The translations under genes and the position numbers were made by a program. From Gemmatimonadota bacterium (GTDB lineage Bacteria > Gemmatimonadota > Gemmatimonadetes > Gemmatimonadales > Gemmatimonadaceae), in the NCBI GenBank assembly GCA_026387915.1, contig JAPLKS010000005.1, forward strand, positions 124,001 through 188,000: a stretch of 64,000 nucleotides of DNA. The letters are read 5' to 3'. This document shows, piece by piece, positions 1-9,554 of this stretch. The notes below the pieces were generated by a model, which was not told where the DNA came from, searched no databases, and saw only the letters and a program-made list of their open reading frames with translations. Position 1 is the stretch's first letter. The number at the start of each line of letters is the position of its first letter.

Positions 1-2050
1 CGTCCATCGTGACCGGCCACGGGTCCACGACCGGGTGCCACGTGAAACGCACCTGCTCACCGATCAGCGGGCGCAGTAGCTGGAGAGCGCTCGATACGGT
101 GGCATTCAGGTCGAGCTGTCGCGGCCTGATGCGTTGCTTGCGCGCGAACGTGAGCAGCTGCTGCGTGATCTCCGCGGAGTGCGTGGCGGCTCGCTGAATT
201 TCCTCGAGGTCGGCGCGCAGCGCGGGCGGCACGTTCGATGACCGCAGGGCCATGTCGGCGTTGCCGAGGATCACGGCGAGCATGTTGTTGTAGTCATGCG
301 CCACGCCGCCAGCCAGGCGACCCACGGTTTCCATCTTCTGGGCCTGCTGCAGCTCCGACTGGAGAGCGGCCCGCTCGGCCTCCGCTTGTTTCCGGTCGGT
401 GATGTCCCAGTTCGTGCCGATCATGCGGATCGCACGGCCGGTATCGTCGCGCTGCACCTGGGCCAGGGCGCGGACGTGATGGATGCTTCGGTCCGGCCAG
501 ACCACGCGGAACTCGGTATCAAAGTCCTGCTCTCCGCGCACCGCGCGCTGGATCTCGTCGTCGCCGCGCACCCGGTCGTCTGGGTGAAGCCCCGCCTGCC
601 ACGCCTCGTAAGCCCCGCTGAACTGGTCCTGGCGGATTCCATAGAGCGCGAACATCGCGTCGTCCCAGACGAGCGTGCCGTGCACCACGTCGTACTCCCA
701 AATCGCCACGCGGCCGGCCGCCGTCGCAAGCGTCATACGGTTGGTGACGGCGCGAAGGGCTTCCGCCGCCGCCTTGCGCTCGGTTGAGTCGCGCTCGCTG
801 GTGATCACCATGCGCCGGCCCTGCATCGTGAACTCGGCGGCCCGCACCTCCACTTCAATGACCGATCCGTCCTTGCATCGCTGTTGCACCTCGAAGATGC
901 CACTTCCGAGTCTCGCGGCTGACTGCTCCCGTTGTCGGTTCACATCCGCCGTGAGATCCGGCTCCAGAATCGAAACCGGCGCGCCGATGAGTTCGGCGTG
1001 CGTGTAGCCGAGCGCCAGTAGCGCGGCATCGTTGGCATCCCGGATGACCGGTGGACCGTCCGGCATGAGCTCCAGCAGGAGGATGTGGTCGCCCGCCTGA
1101 TCGAAGAGCGCGCGATAGCGCGCTTCGCCCGCCAGCGCGACTTGGGCCGCGGCACGCGTTTCCGCATACGACGCCGCCAGCAAAAGACCCACCGTGGTGG
1201 CGGCACCAAGGAAGATCTGGGTGTTGCGCAGCGTCTCTTCGACCGTACTTCCCGTCAGCGCGTTTGACCGCGAATGGAAGACGGCGTCGCCGATGGCGAT
1301 AAGTGCCAGCAGGGCGAGCGCCGTGGGCAACACGGGCCGTCGCAGCCGGAATGCCGGCCATGCGAGTAAGGCGATCACCAGATACGGGCGCATCCCGCTC
1401 CCATTGGGCGGGTTGAGCGCCAACCATGTCACCGCACTCAAGACCCCGAAGAAGAGGACCGATTCGGCGAGGCAGGCTGCGCGCGCCGGCACGTCGGCCT
1501 CCCTCGCGTGCCTCCAGGCGATGATTAGCGGGGTGACAAGCAGGATGCCGAGTCCGTCGGCGACATACCAGACCCACCAGGCATCGCTGAACGCACCGTG
1601 CGGCGCGAGCAGCGCCGCGCCGGCGCCGATGCACGCAGTAATGGCATTGATGCCCAAGGCGCTGACCAGCAGGGCAGCCACTTCGGCGACGCGGTCGAAG
1701 CGGACGTCCCGGCCACTCACGCGGGTGATCAGCAGCGCACAGCCAATCGCCTCCGCGACGTTGGCGGCCATGTAGCCGACGGAGGCCGCAAACGGCCGGT
1801 GCGCGATGGCGACGTCGGCGCCGACACCAACCACTACGAAGGCCGACAGCAACCAGGGCCACCACGCGCGCGGACTCAGGAGCAGCGCGGCCAGCCCGAT
1901 GCCGGCGGCCGGCCACACGACCATGATGATCTGGCGGGCGTCCGGAATGTAGAACGCGAGAACGTGAGCAACGAAATACGCGAGCGCCCACGCGCCAACG
2001 CTCACCATGTCGCGCCGGCTCAACCGGGCCACCACGCTCGATTCGTGCAT
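1..2050 (-). CDS. MASE1-PAS-PAS sensor histidine kinase (3' end beyond window)
   Basis: The frame opens at an ATG ending at 2050, with AAGGA a few bases upstream and an in-frame TGA just before it, and runs off the left edge, so the catalytic ATPase part is missing. Residues ~1-290 form a multi-helix MASE1-type membrane sensor (WPAAGIGLAALLL). Two PAS-type domains follow (~300-420 and ~430-555; the second ends in GTNWDITDRK). A HisKA segment then carries VGRLAGGVAHDYNN with His585 as the likely phosphoacceptor. MASE1 kinases are membrane receptors of unknown ligand that phosphorylate a response regulator; no partner regulator is visible in the window. The domain reading is firm, the signal unknown. 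Confidence 0.9.
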   Translation of the reverse strand, partial: MHESSVVARLSRRDMVSVGAWALAYFVAHVLAFYIPDARQIIMVVWPAAGIGLAALLLSPRAWWPWLLSAFVVVGVGADVAIAHRPFAASVGYMAANVAEAIGCALLITRVSGRDVRFDRVAEVAALLVSALGINAITACIGAGAALLAPHGAFSDAWWVWYVADGLGILLVTPLIIAWRHAREADVPARAACLAESVLFFGVLSAVTWLALNPPNGSGMRPYLVIALLAWPAFRLRRPVLPTALALLALIAIGDAVFHSRSNALTGSTVEETLRNTQIFLGAATTVGLLLAASYAETRAAAQVALAGEARYRALFDQAGDHILLLELMPDGPPVIRDANDAALLALGYTHAELIGAPVSILEPDLTADVNRQREQSAARLGSGIFEVQQRCKDGSVIEVEVRAAEFTMQGRRMVITSERDSTERKAAAEALRAVTNRMTLATAAGRVAIWEYDVVHGTLVWDDAMFALYGIRQDQFSGAYEAWQAGLHPDDRVRGDDEIQRAVRGEQDFDTEFRVVWPDRSIHHVRALAQVQRDDTGRAIRMIGTNWDITDRKQAEAERAALQSELQQAQKMETVGRLAGGVAHDYNNMLAVILGNADMALRSSNVPPALRADLEEIQRAATHSAEITQQLLTFARKQRIRPRQLDLNATVSSALQLLRPLIGEQVRFTWHPVVDPWPVTMD

Positions 2051-2113
2051 TCGTCATCCTTGGCGCGCGGCGGCCCGCCAGGATTCCCGATTCTTATACT
2101 TTCTGCCGCGCAC

Positions 2114-2338
2114 TCAAGGAAATGTATGGTGCGGGAGTCGACCAGCGTTGCCGACGCATGACACGATTGGCGTGTATAACTCCTCGGGGCGATACGATCC
2201 GCGAAGCACATCGGCGACCGACGAGATGAACGAAGCATTGTCTTCGGCGATGCGTACGCTACCTGCGTTCGGCCGTGGAGATACATCGATAACGGCCATC
2301 AACAGCGTCAGGACGAGCAGTGGAGAGGACGTAGCCAT
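2114..2338 (-). CDS. possible small exported protein, 74 aa
   Basis: This is a weakly supported ORF between priA and the MASE1 kinase. It has an ATG at 2338 with GAGG six bases upstream, a hydrophobic N-terminus (SPLLVLTLLMAVIDV) that could be a signal peptide or anchor, and a short polar remainder. It ends 63 nt before the kinase start. I recognise no family. Otherwise the 2051-2447 gap shows no RNA gene, and only a weak hairpin (GCGTGC/GCACGC, around 2388-2415). It may equally be the untranslated leader of the kinase gene. Confidence 0.3.
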   Translation of the reverse strand: MATSSPLLVLTLLMAVIDVSPRPNAGSVRIAEDNASFISSVADVLRGSYRPEELYTPIVSCVGNAGRLPHHTFP

Positions 2339-2447
2339 GCTTGGCCTCGTAGCCTCGGAGGGTTCGTGATCTCAGGTTCAGCGGCGGCGTGCTGCTTTTT
2401 GTTGTGGCACGCTCTTACGATTCGCAAGTTCCTAACGCCCTCCCGTG

Positions 2448-4811
2448 CTACAGCAGCGAGACGGGGTCCCGGTCAAACGTCACCCGCAGATCGCCCCGGC
2501 CGGGGACCTCGAAGCTCGTGAGAAACCGACGCGCCAGTCGCGTGAGCACGCCAGACTGCGAGGTGCGCAGCACCAGATGCCAGCGCCACCGCTGCTTGAT
2601 GCGCTCAATGGCGCACGGCGCGGGGCCGATCACCTCTACTGCGCCCGGAGGCGCTTGCAGGAGCGCGTTCGCAAACCACGCCGACGCCGATTCGGCGAGC
2701 TCCATGGTTGCCTGTTCCTCCGCCCCGCTGAACACCACGTTCGCCAACCGCACCGTGGGCGGCCACGCGGGACTCACCCGCCCCGGCAACTCTTCGGCAA
2801 TAAAGCCATGCACGTCGTGCGTCACCGCGCAGCGCACCGCGTGATGCGCGGGCACGCGCGTCTGAATGATGACGCGACCGCCCTTGGGCCCGCGCCCTGC
2901 GCGCCCTGCCACCTGACTCAGCAACTGAAAGGTGCGCTCTGAGGCGCGGAAATCCGGAAGATTGATTCCCACGTCGGCATCAATCACACCCACCAATGTC
3001 ACGTTGGGAAAATCGAGCCCCTTGGCAATCATCTGCGTGCCGAGGAGAATGTCCACTTCGCCTCGGCCCACGCGCTCCAGAATTTCGGTGTGCGCCCATT
3101 TGCCGCTCGTCGTGTCGACATCCATGCGCGCGATGCGCGCCGTGGGCAACTGTTCAGCGACGAGTCGCTCCACCTGCTGCGTGCCCAAGCCGCGCTGACG
3201 CAGAGTTTCGGCGCCGCACTGCGGGCAGGCGTTGCGCGTCGGCTGCTGATGCAGGCAGTAGTGACAGACGAGCCGCTCGGGCGCTTGATGGTACGTGAGT
3301 GAAATAGAGCAGTCCGGACACGCGGCCACCCATTCACACGACGAGCACTGCACAAAACTCGAATAACCCCTGCGATTGAGCAGCAGAATGCTCTGCTCAC
3401 CGCGCTCGAGGCGGTCGCGGAGCGCGCTTTCGAGTTCCGCGCTGAGCACCGCGCGCACCGCCCGCTCGGCGGCGGTGCGATACGTCATACGTGCGGTGGC
3501 GCGGAGGTCCACCACATCCACCGCTGGCAATGCGCCACCGCCCACACGGTCTGGCAGATGCAGGCGCCGATATTTCCCGGTGCGCGCATTCTCCCAGCTC
3601 TCAAGGCTCGGCGTGGCGCTCCCCAGGACGCACACCGCGCCGGCCTCGCGCGCGCGCACAATGGCCACTTCGCGCGCGTGATAGCGCGGCGATTCGCCCT
3701 GCTTGTAACTCGCCTCGTGCTCTTCGTCCACAATGATGGCGCCGAGATTGTCGAGCGGCGCAAACACTGCGGAGCGAGCACCTACAGCAATGCGTTTATC
3801 ACCGCGACGCAACGCGAGCCAGGCGTCGTAGCGCTCGCCGTCGCTCAACCCGGAGTGCAACACCGCCACTTGATCACCAAAGACGCCGCGAAAACGGTCT
3901 ACCGTCTGCGGGGTAAGCGCAATCTCTGGCACGAGCACAATGGCCGTGCGTCCGCGCGCGAGCACGGCCTGCAACAGTTCGAGATAGACGAGTGTCTTGC
4001 CGCTTCCGGTGATGCCGTGGAGCAGAAAGGTCTCACCAGGGGCTCCAACCGCCAGCGCGTCGATGGCCGCACGCTGCGCCGGTGTCGGCACAAGATGCCC
4101 CGACGACGTGCCACTGCGCCCAGCAAAGGGATCGCGTGACACCGCTTCTTTTTCGATGCGCGCTACGCCGCGTTTGACGAGCCCCTGCACCACGGCGTCG
4201 CCGCAGCCGAGTCGTTCGAGAAGCCAATCGACCGCAGCGCGCCCGCCCGCGCTCTCGAGCAACTCAAACAATGCGCGCTGTTGCGGCGCGCGGGCAAAGA
4301 GGCGGTCGCGTTCCATCAACGACTCAACGTCGCGTGCCTGCACGAGTACGCGCCGCGATTTTACGGCGGGCTCGGGACGCTTTTTGGCGCCGAGCGCGGC
4401 GGGCAGTGCCGCGCGCAACACCAGGCCGAGCGGCGCCACGTAGTACTCCGAAATCCATCGACACACCGCGAGTAGGTCGGGGCGGAACGCGGGCTCGGCG
4501 TCGGGCACATCCACCACAGCCTTGGGCACCGCGTCGCCGAGCAGGCGACCATCGCTCTCGCCGAGGCAGTAGCCCACTTCGCGCGTGTTGCGCACGGGTA
4601 CCACCACGCGCGAGCCGGCAACAATCGGATGCCGCGGGTTGCCCACCACCGCATAGGTGAAGGCGCGGAACAGAGGCATCGGTAGTGCGACGTCGATCAA
4701 ACGCCGTGCGTTTGGCACAGCACTCTGCTCCCCCGCGTCCGTTGCGGGCAACAGGGCAGGCACATCGGTATCTGGCGCCAGCGAACCGGCGGCGTCGCCC
4801 CCGCGTGTCAC
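2448..4811 (-). CDS. priA: primosomal replication restart helicase PriA
   Basis: Superfamily-2 3'-to-5' DNA helicase that reloads the replisome at stalled forks. Visible parts in order: N-terminal DNA-binding domain (LIDVALPMPLFRAFTY, ~38-53), Walker A GITGSGKT (~266-273), DEEH box (~362), eight zinc-ligand cysteines in CxxC pairs (~489-532), and motif VI-type GRAGRG. At 787 aa it is full length for the family. The first ~35 residues are not conserved-looking, so the true start may lie a little downstream. The ATG at 4811 overlaps the stop of the upstream kinase gene by 4 nt, which suggests translational coupling. Confidence 0.96.
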   Translation of the reverse strand: MTRGGDAAGSLAPDTDVPALLPATDAGEQSAVPNARRLIDVALPMPLFRAFTYAVVGNPRHPIVAGSRVVVPVRNTREVGYCLGESDGRLLGDAVPKAVVDVPDAEPAFRPDLLAVCRWISEYYVAPLGLVLRAALPAALGAKKRPEPAVKSRRVLVQARDVESLMERDRLFARAPQQRALFELLESAGGRAAVDWLLERLGCGDAVVQGLVKRGVARIEKEAVSRDPFAGRSGTSSGHLVPTPAQRAAIDALAVGAPGETFLLHGITGSGKTLVYLELLQAVLARGRTAIVLVPEIALTPQTVDRFRGVFGDQVAVLHSGLSDGERYDAWLALRRGDKRIAVGARSAVFAPLDNLGAIIVDEEHEASYKQGESPRYHAREVAIVRAREAGAVCVLGSATPSLESWENARTGKYRRLHLPDRVGGGALPAVDVVDLRATARMTYRTAAERAVRAVLSAELESALRDRLERGEQSILLLNRRGYSSFVQCSSCEWVAACPDCSISLTYHQAPERLVCHYCLHQQPTRNACPQCGAETLRQRGLGTQQVERLVAEQLPTARIARMDVDTTSGKWAHTEILERVGRGEVDILLGTQMIAKGLDFPNVTLVGVIDADVGINLPDFRASERTFQLLSQVAGRAGRGPKGGRVIIQTRVPAHHAVRCAVTHDVHGFIAEELPGRVSPAWPPTVRLANVVFSGAEEQATMELAESASAWFANALLQAPPGAVEVIGPAPCAIERIKQRWRWHLVLRTSQSGVLTRLARRFLTSFEVPGRGDLRVTFDRDPVSLL

Positions 4812-5944
4812 GCGCTGGGCGGCCGCAGCGCGCCGGGCTTGCCGCTATTGCGCACCGCACGCACGTGCGTCGGCGTCGCGGAACGCACGGCATGCAGGTA
4901 GTCGAGGAGCGCGTCGCTCAGATCGTGGCCGCGCTGAAAGCGGTCGTCTGGATTTTTTTCGAGACAACGCATCACGATGCTCGCGAGCCGCTGTGGCACG
5001 CGCGAATCTTTTTCGTTCACGGGCGTCGGCTGCTCGTGCACATGCTTGTAGCCAATGGAATAGCCATCGGCACCATCAAAGGGCGGCGCACCGATAAGAC
5101 ATTCATAGAGCATCACGCCGGCAGCATAGAGGTCGGCGCGACCGTCGATGGTTTTGCCCATGGCCTGCTCGGGCGCCATGTAATGCGGCGTGCCCATCGC
5201 TCGGCCACCGGCCGTGAGGCGGCCATGAAAGCGCGCGGTGGCAATGCCAAAATCGGTGATGAAGGCGTTGCCGTCATCATCAAAGAGCACGTTGTCGGGT
5301 TTGACGTCGCGATGCACCACGCCGTGACGGTGCGCATAGTCGAGCGCGGTGGCCACCTGACTCACCACGGCGGCGAGCCGATCAGCGGCGACCGTGCGCC
5401 CCTGCTCCAGCTCCGTGGCCAAACATCCGCCGTTCAACAGCGGCATCACGAGATACACCACCTCACCCACTTCGCCAAAATCGAGTGGCGTACAAATGAG
5501 CGGATGCACGAGACGGCTCGCGGCTTCGGCCTCGCGCCGAAAGCGTTCGCGCATTTCGGCATCGCGCGCGAGATGCGCGTGCATCACCTTCACCGCCAGC
5601 GGACGGCCGAGCACCTCGTGCTCTGCTTCGTACACATCGGCCATGCCGCCACTGCCGAGGCGGCGCACAATGCGGTAGCGATTGCCCGTGGCCTGCCGCA
5701 GTGCGGTGATCAGCGCGTCGGGCGCCTGCGCCGCCGCTTTCACTTCCGGCAGCGCGCCCTGACACCGCGTGCAGTCGCGCGCGGTACCGCGATTCCAGGT
5801 GCCGCAGGATGGACAGAACAGGGCGAGCGCTCCGGGTGGCAGGACTACCCGAAAGTTAGCGCCCGACCGAGGCGCCGGAAACACTCGGCGCGTTGGTGCC
5901 CTGTGACCGGCATCACCATGCGTTGGGCGCGGCGCGCGGCACAA
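4808..5944 (-). CDS. zinc-ribbon Ser/Thr protein kinase (Hanks type)
   Basis: Cytosolic protein kinase. A short zinc ribbon (CPSC at ~44-47, CTRC at ~58-61) precedes the catalytic domain: glycine loop LGSGGMADVY (~95), VAIK-type Lys ~119, catalytic HRDVKPDN (~211), DFG (~231) and APE (~257). All catalytic residues are present, so it should be active. There is no membrane segment or PASTA/sensor domain; the protein stops soon after the kinase fold. The annotated start gives ~40 Arg/Pro-rich residues before the zinc ribbon, so a downstream non-ATG start is possible. It overlaps priA by 4 nt and lies 29 nt after the S51 peptidase gene. Substrates are unknown. Confidence 0.93.
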   Translation of the reverse strand: MCRAPRPTHGDAGHRAPTRRVFPAPRSGANFRVVLPPGALALFCPSCGTWNRGTARDCTRCQGALPEVKAAAQAPDALITALRQATGNRYRIVRRLGSGGMADVYEAEHEVLGRPLAVKVMHAHLARDAEMRERFRREAEAASRLVHPLICTPLDFGEVGEVVYLVMPLLNGGCLATELEQGRTVAADRLAAVVSQVATALDYAHRHGVVHRDVKPDNVLFDDDGNAFITDFGIATARFHGRLTAGGRAMGTPHYMAPEQAMGKTIDGRADLYAAGVMLYECLIGAPPFDGADGYSIGYKHVHEQPTPVNEKDSRVPQRLASIVMRCLEKNPDDRFQRGHDLSDALLDYLHAVRSATPTHVRAVRNSGKPGALRPPSA

Positions 5945-5973
5945 CGCCCCGCATCGCGCCCAACGGTAACGGC

Positions 5974-6783
5974 TTACGCGATCGGCTCGGGCTGAATCGC
6001 GGTCTCCACCACCTTCCCGCCAGCGAGGCCCACGCGGTACACCTTGGCCCCGGCGCGCGACGCCACCACGCGTTTGACCTCGTTGTCTTCAAAATAGATG
6101 CCGGCGTCGTTGTCACAGGCAAAGCCGGGTTTCATTTCGCCCGAGCCAATCAGCTTGTGATAGAGCGGCCGACGCCCCGACTCCGCGTCATAGTGCGGCG
6201 AGTGGCTGCCGGCAATAAAGCCTAGGCACTTCACAATGGAGAGCGCTTTGGGGCGCGAGTCGGTGGTGCCTTCTTCGAACCAGCAGAGCGAACCGGCACT
6301 GGCACCGCCGAGCACGATGCCGCGATCCCACGCTTGCCGCAGCACGGCGTCGATGCCCTGCGCCTTCCAGATGGCCTGCTGATTGAGCGTGTTGCCGCCG
6401 GACACAACGATGGCGTCCATCGAGAGCAGCACTTCGTCCCACCCCTGTGGCTGGGTGAGGCTCTCAATGAAGCAGTCCTGCACGTGCGGCTCCACGTCGA
6501 GCGGCGCACAGTCGTGGTAGAAGCCGAGCTTGGCTTCGGCACTGTCGGCAGACGCCGTGGGGAGATAGCAAATGCGCGGACGTTTCTTGCCGGTCAGGGT
6601 GGCCATGTAGCGGATGAATGCCGTGTTGAATCCGCCGCCGGCAATAAGAATCTTGCGCGTGGCGCGTTTGCTCGATGACGTGGAGGCCGCTGACGTGGCG
6701 TTCATGGTAGGCAGGCTAAGGTTCGTGGCGCCGACGCTCAGCGAACCGAGCGTGGAAGTGACGAGAAAATCTCTGCGATCCAT
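5974..6783 (-). CDS. S51 family peptidase (peptidase E / cyanophycinase-like), Tat-type leader
   Basis: Serine peptidase of the class-I-GATase-like S51 fold. The nucleophile elbow GGASAGS, an upstream GGNT motif and a downstream SHSPHYD segment (candidate catalytic His) are visible. I use the ATG at 6783 rather than an Arg-rich upstream start because it has AGGA before it and begins MDRRDFL, a twin-arginine-like signal followed by a weakly hydrophobic stretch; export through Tat is therefore inferred. Family members cleave Asp-X dipeptides or cyanophycin, and I cannot tell which applies. It follows the HDAC-family gene by 41 nt in the same operon. Length is 269 aa. Confidence 0.88.
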   Translation of the reverse strand: MDRRDFLVTSTLGSLSVGATNLSLPTMNATSAASTSSSKRATRKILIAGGGFNTAFIRYMATLTGKKRPRICYLPTASADSAEAKLGFYHDCAPLDVEPHVQDCFIESLTQPQGWDEVLLSMDAIVVSGGNTLNQQAIWKAQGIDAVLRQAWDRGIVLGGASAGSLCWFEEGTTDSRPKALSIVKCLGFIAGSHSPHYDAESGRRPLYHKLIGSGEMKPGFACDNDAGIYFEDNEVKRVVASRAGAKVYRVGLAGGKVVETAIQPEPIA

Positions 6784-6824
6784 CGCTGGGGTCCTGAGTG
6801 GAAGAGGCGCCGTGTGACTGACGC

Positions 6825-7751
6825 TTAGAGTAACGCTTTGAGATGTGCGACGGATACATCCCCGAGCCGTTCCGGGGCGTAGCCGCCTTCGAGCGCGCTC
6901 ACCAACCGTCCGCCGCACCATTGTTCGGCGCGCGACACCAGCTCCTTGGTCAGTCGCGAGAAATCGTCAATCTCCAAGGTAAAACCGCCGAGCGGATCCC
7001 CAGCCATCGAGTCGAAACCGGCTGAAATAAATACGAGGTCGGGGGTAAAGTTGCGGGTCGCTTCGTCCACGGCGCCGAGCAGGGTGCTCACATACACCTC
7101 GCGGTCGAGCGCTGGCGCCATGGGGAGGTTCCACACGTTGCCGTGCGGGCCGCGGTCGTCGCGCGCGCCGGTGCCGGGATACCAGGGCCACTGGTGCATC
7201 GACACAAAGCGAATGTTGCGATCATGCTCCACGAGCGCCTGCGTGCCGTTGCCATGATGCACATCCCAATCCACAATCAACACGCGGTCGAGCTTTTTCG
7301 TTTTGCGCGCATAGTGCGCGGCCACGGCCACGTTGCCGAACAAACAGAAGCCCATGGCCGAATCGTAGAGGGCGTGGTGCCCAGGGGGACGCACGGCGCA
7401 GAAACTCCGGACGGCGGTGTCGTTGAGCGCGAGGTCCACGCCATCGAGAACACTCCCCACGCCGGCGGTGGCCGCATCCCACGAGCCTTCGCTGGCGACG
7501 GTGTCGGCGTCCAACCGTTCCCCGCCTTTCGCGGCGGCGGCGCGCACCCGTTCGATGTAGCGCACGTCATGGGCGAGGGCGAGTTCGCCGGCGGTCGCGT
7601 GCCGTCCTTCGCGGTGGTCGAGTGCCATAAAGAGCGCGGGGTCGCGCCCCACGCCGCGCAACACGGCACGGATACGACCAACGTGCTCCGGATGGTTCCA
7701 CCCGGTGTCGTGTCGGCCGCAGTCGGCGTGCGAAATAAAAGCTGTGGTCAT
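6825..7751 (-). CDS. histone-deacetylase family protein (AcuC/HDAC-like)
   Basis: Zinc-dependent deacetylase of the arginase/deacetylase fold. Diagnostic motifs are present: RPPGHHA (tandem active-site His), DWDVHHGNGT (Asp/His zinc ligands) and SAGFDSMAGDPLGG. The ATG at 7751 forms an ATGA overlap with the preceding gene; a non-essential upstream in-frame start exists at 7781. Bacterial members act on acetyl-lysine, acetylated polyamines or acetoin-related substrates, and the sequence does not choose among these. Length 308 aa is usual. Its position after the BatA/DUF4159 block suggests co-expression with it rather than with acetoin or polyamine genes, none of which are nearby. Confidence 0.92.
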   Translation of the reverse strand: MTTAFISHADCGRHDTGWNHPEHVGRIRAVLRGVGRDPALFMALDHREGRHATAGELALAHDVRYIERVRAAAAKGGERLDADTVASEGSWDAATAGVGSVLDGVDLALNDTAVRSFCAVRPPGHHALYDSAMGFCLFGNVAVAAHYARKTKKLDRVLIVDWDVHHGNGTQALVEHDRNIRFVSMHQWPWYPGTGARDDRGPHGNVWNLPMAPALDREVYVSTLLGAVDEATRNFTPDLVFISAGFDSMAGDPLGGFTLEIDDFSRLTKELVSRAEQWCGGRLVSALEGGYAPERLGDVSVAHLKALL

Positions 7752-8959
7752 CGAGCCCCGCGAAGTCGTCGTGATCCCCACTCACCGAGCAAGATCAGCA
7801 GGAGGAGTGGCATCAGCCAAGGGGGGAGCGTGTGGGAGCTGCTGCGAATTGCCCCGCCTACGGTCGGCGCGCCGAGCGCGCTGGCGAGTCTGGCGAGCGG
7901 TGCGCCCTCTGGGGAGCGTGCCGTAAAGGGGCGCGGCGCCGGTGGGGATGACACCGCACTCACGGCGCGCGTCCACCACGCACGATGAGCGACGAGGGCA
8001 TCGTCGCCACCTTGCAAGCGCCAACGCCAGAGGTCGGTATAGCCAATCTGCAGTACGCGTCCGAGGCCCACGCGCCGTGCGGCCACCGCCGTCATGGTGC
8101 CACGCCGCTCCAGGATGGATGCGTCCGCGCGCGCCACCGTGAGTGGCCGAAATGCGAGCGAGGCGAGAGGATTGGCGGCATCAAAGGTGATGGACGCGCG
8201 CTGGAGCGCTCCGACCGCGCCCACGGCGAGTGTGGTCACGCTGCGCGCCGGCGCCGCATCGGCGGCCATCACCACGCCCCCACCGCTCCGTACAAAACGC
8301 TCGAGTGCGGCACCGTCGAGCGACACCGTGGAGTCGAGCAGCACCACGGCCGCGTAGCGCGACGTATCAAGCGATGCCATCGTCCCCTGCCGCACATCGG
8401 CCCCGGGCGCCACGGTGATCCGTGCGTCCACGTGCCAGCCGTCTTCCTCGAGCGCCGCAACCGTGAACTTCGATTCCCACGACGCGTGGCCCAACACGAG
8501 CACGCCGCGTGGTGGCGCGGCGGCAGGCACGGTGACGTAGGCGCGCATACCACCGGAGCTGATTTCGAAATCGCTCGACGGTGCGGCCATCTCAAATCGC
8601 GCGCCGGTGGCAGTGTTGCGCAGCGTGTCGGCCGCTGCGCCGTCGTGCAACACCGCGTCGAGGGGCGCGATGACCGCGAGCGTGGCGGCACCGTCGGGCG
8701 AGGCGCGGCGTTCCGCGCTCGCGGCGAGCGGTTGGTTCGTTCGCGCGCTCCACCGCACGTCCGTGCCCGCCTTGCGCTGCGCAGCCAGCGAGTCGCGCAC
8801 GACGGCACTCGGCGACGCATCAAAGGCCACGGTGATCACCGCACCCGACGGCCCGTGCGCTCGCGCGCTCAGCCAGACGGCCAGCGCAATTCCGCCGATG
8901 GCAGCGGTGCGGAGCGCTCGCTCGATCCACACGCGAGAGGCGTCAGCGCGTGAGGGCAT
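7748..8959 (-). CDS. two-TM protein with GATase-like core, Bat-operon associated
   Basis: No named family is certain. The protein has an N-terminal membrane helix (AAIGGIALAVWLSA, ~15-30), a long extracytoplasmic-looking region and a C-terminal helix (LPPWLMPLLLLILLGEW) ending in basic residues, as in BatA-type proteins. The central part, with YAAVVLLD and later RSGGGVVMAAD, resembles the Rossmann-like GATase/ThuA fold seen beside BatA genes, but a nucleophile Cys is not evident. The start at 8959 (ATG) overlaps the DUF4159 gene by 17 nt; starts further upstream would translate an Arg/Ser-rich shadow frame. It is probably a membrane or periplasmic component of the MoxR/Bat module. Confidence 0.75.
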   Translation of the reverse strand: MPSRADASRVWIERALRTAAIGGIALAVWLSARAHGPSGAVITVAFDASPSAVVRDSLAAQRKAGTDVRWSARTNQPLAASAERRASPDGAATLAVIAPLDAVLHDGAAADTLRNTATGARFEMAAPSSDFEISSGGMRAYVTVPAAAPPRGVLVLGHASWESKFTVAALEEDGWHVDARITVAPGADVRQGTMASLDTSRYAAVVLLDSTVSLDGAALERFVRSGGGVVMAADAAPARSVTTLAVGAVGALQRASITFDAANPLASLAFRPLTVARADASILERRGTMTAVAARRVGLGRVLQIGYTDLWRWRLQGGDDALVAHRAWWTRAVSAVSSPPAPRPFTARSPEGAPLARLASALGAPTVGGAIRSSSHTLPPWLMPLLLLILLGEWGSRRLRGAR

Positions 8960-9554
8960 ACACCACCACGTTGACGCCAAAGCGTGTGTTGTCGACCGAA
9001 TAGAATCGCTTGTTGTCGGGATGGAAACTCCACTCCGAACTGTAGTCCTTATTGCTGTACAGCACCGCGAGCCGCCCGTTGCGTTCAATGGCGAGCAGTT
9101 GCTTATGCACGAGGTTGTCGCCCCAGCCATTGAGTTCGTGACTCGTGGCGGGCGGGCCGTCCTCAAACTTGAAGAAGCAATCGTACAACGGGTGCGTGTT
9201 CGGCACCGCGTGCATCGGCCCTAACGCGCGCGTGAGTTCTTCGGTGCACGTTTTGTGAAAGACGCCGTCAATGTCATGATTATGGTCGTCCACAAACAAC
9301 AACCCACCGCGTCGGCAGTACTCCGCGAGCGTGCGGCGTTCCGCGTCGGAAAATCTCACTGGTAAGTGACCAGTGAGATATGCCAGCGGATACTTAAACA
9401 GATCTGGCGACGAGAGCGGCACAATCACGCCGGTGGGCGCGACGCGAATGCTCGTGTAGCGCGCCACCGAATCAATGAGATTGGCTGGCACGAGGGGGGC
9501 GGAGTCCCAGTCGCCGGAGTCGTACTGCACGGTGCAGAATGTGAAGTCGCTCAC
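8943..9554 (-). CDS. DUF4159 domain protein
   Basis: The start DFTFCTVQYDSGDWDSAP and the core TGHLPVRFSD...GGLLFVDDHNHDIDG fit DUF4159, a GATase-like fold commonly found alone or at the C-terminus of Bat-operon membrane proteins. I favour the GTG at 9554: it forms a GTGA overlap with the upstream stop and has a GGGGGG tract seven bases before it. A second GTG lies at 9569. There is no signal peptide or transmembrane segment, so this is the soluble member of the set. Its enzymatic role is not established. Length is ~203 aa. Confidence 0.88.
   Translation of the reverse strand: MSDFTFCTVQYDSGDWDSAPLVPANLIDSVARYTSIRVAPTGVIVPLSSPDLFKYPLAYLTGHLPVRFSDAERRTLAEYCRRGGLLFVDDHNHDIDGVFHKTCTEELTRALGPMHAVPNTHPLYDCFFKFEDGPPATSHELNGWGDNLVHKQLLAIERNGRLAVLYSNKDYSSEWSFHPDNKRFYSVDNTRFGVNVVVYALTR

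Noticed and set aside
855..2057. 400-aa Arg-rich open frame on the minus strand
   Set aside because: Shadow of the MASE1-PAS kinase in another frame; the real frame (start 2050) gives coherent MASE1, PAS and HisKA motifs.
2388..2415. weak hairpin GCGTGC/GCACGC after priA
   Set aside because: Six-bp stem with long loop and no T-tract; too weak to call a terminator.
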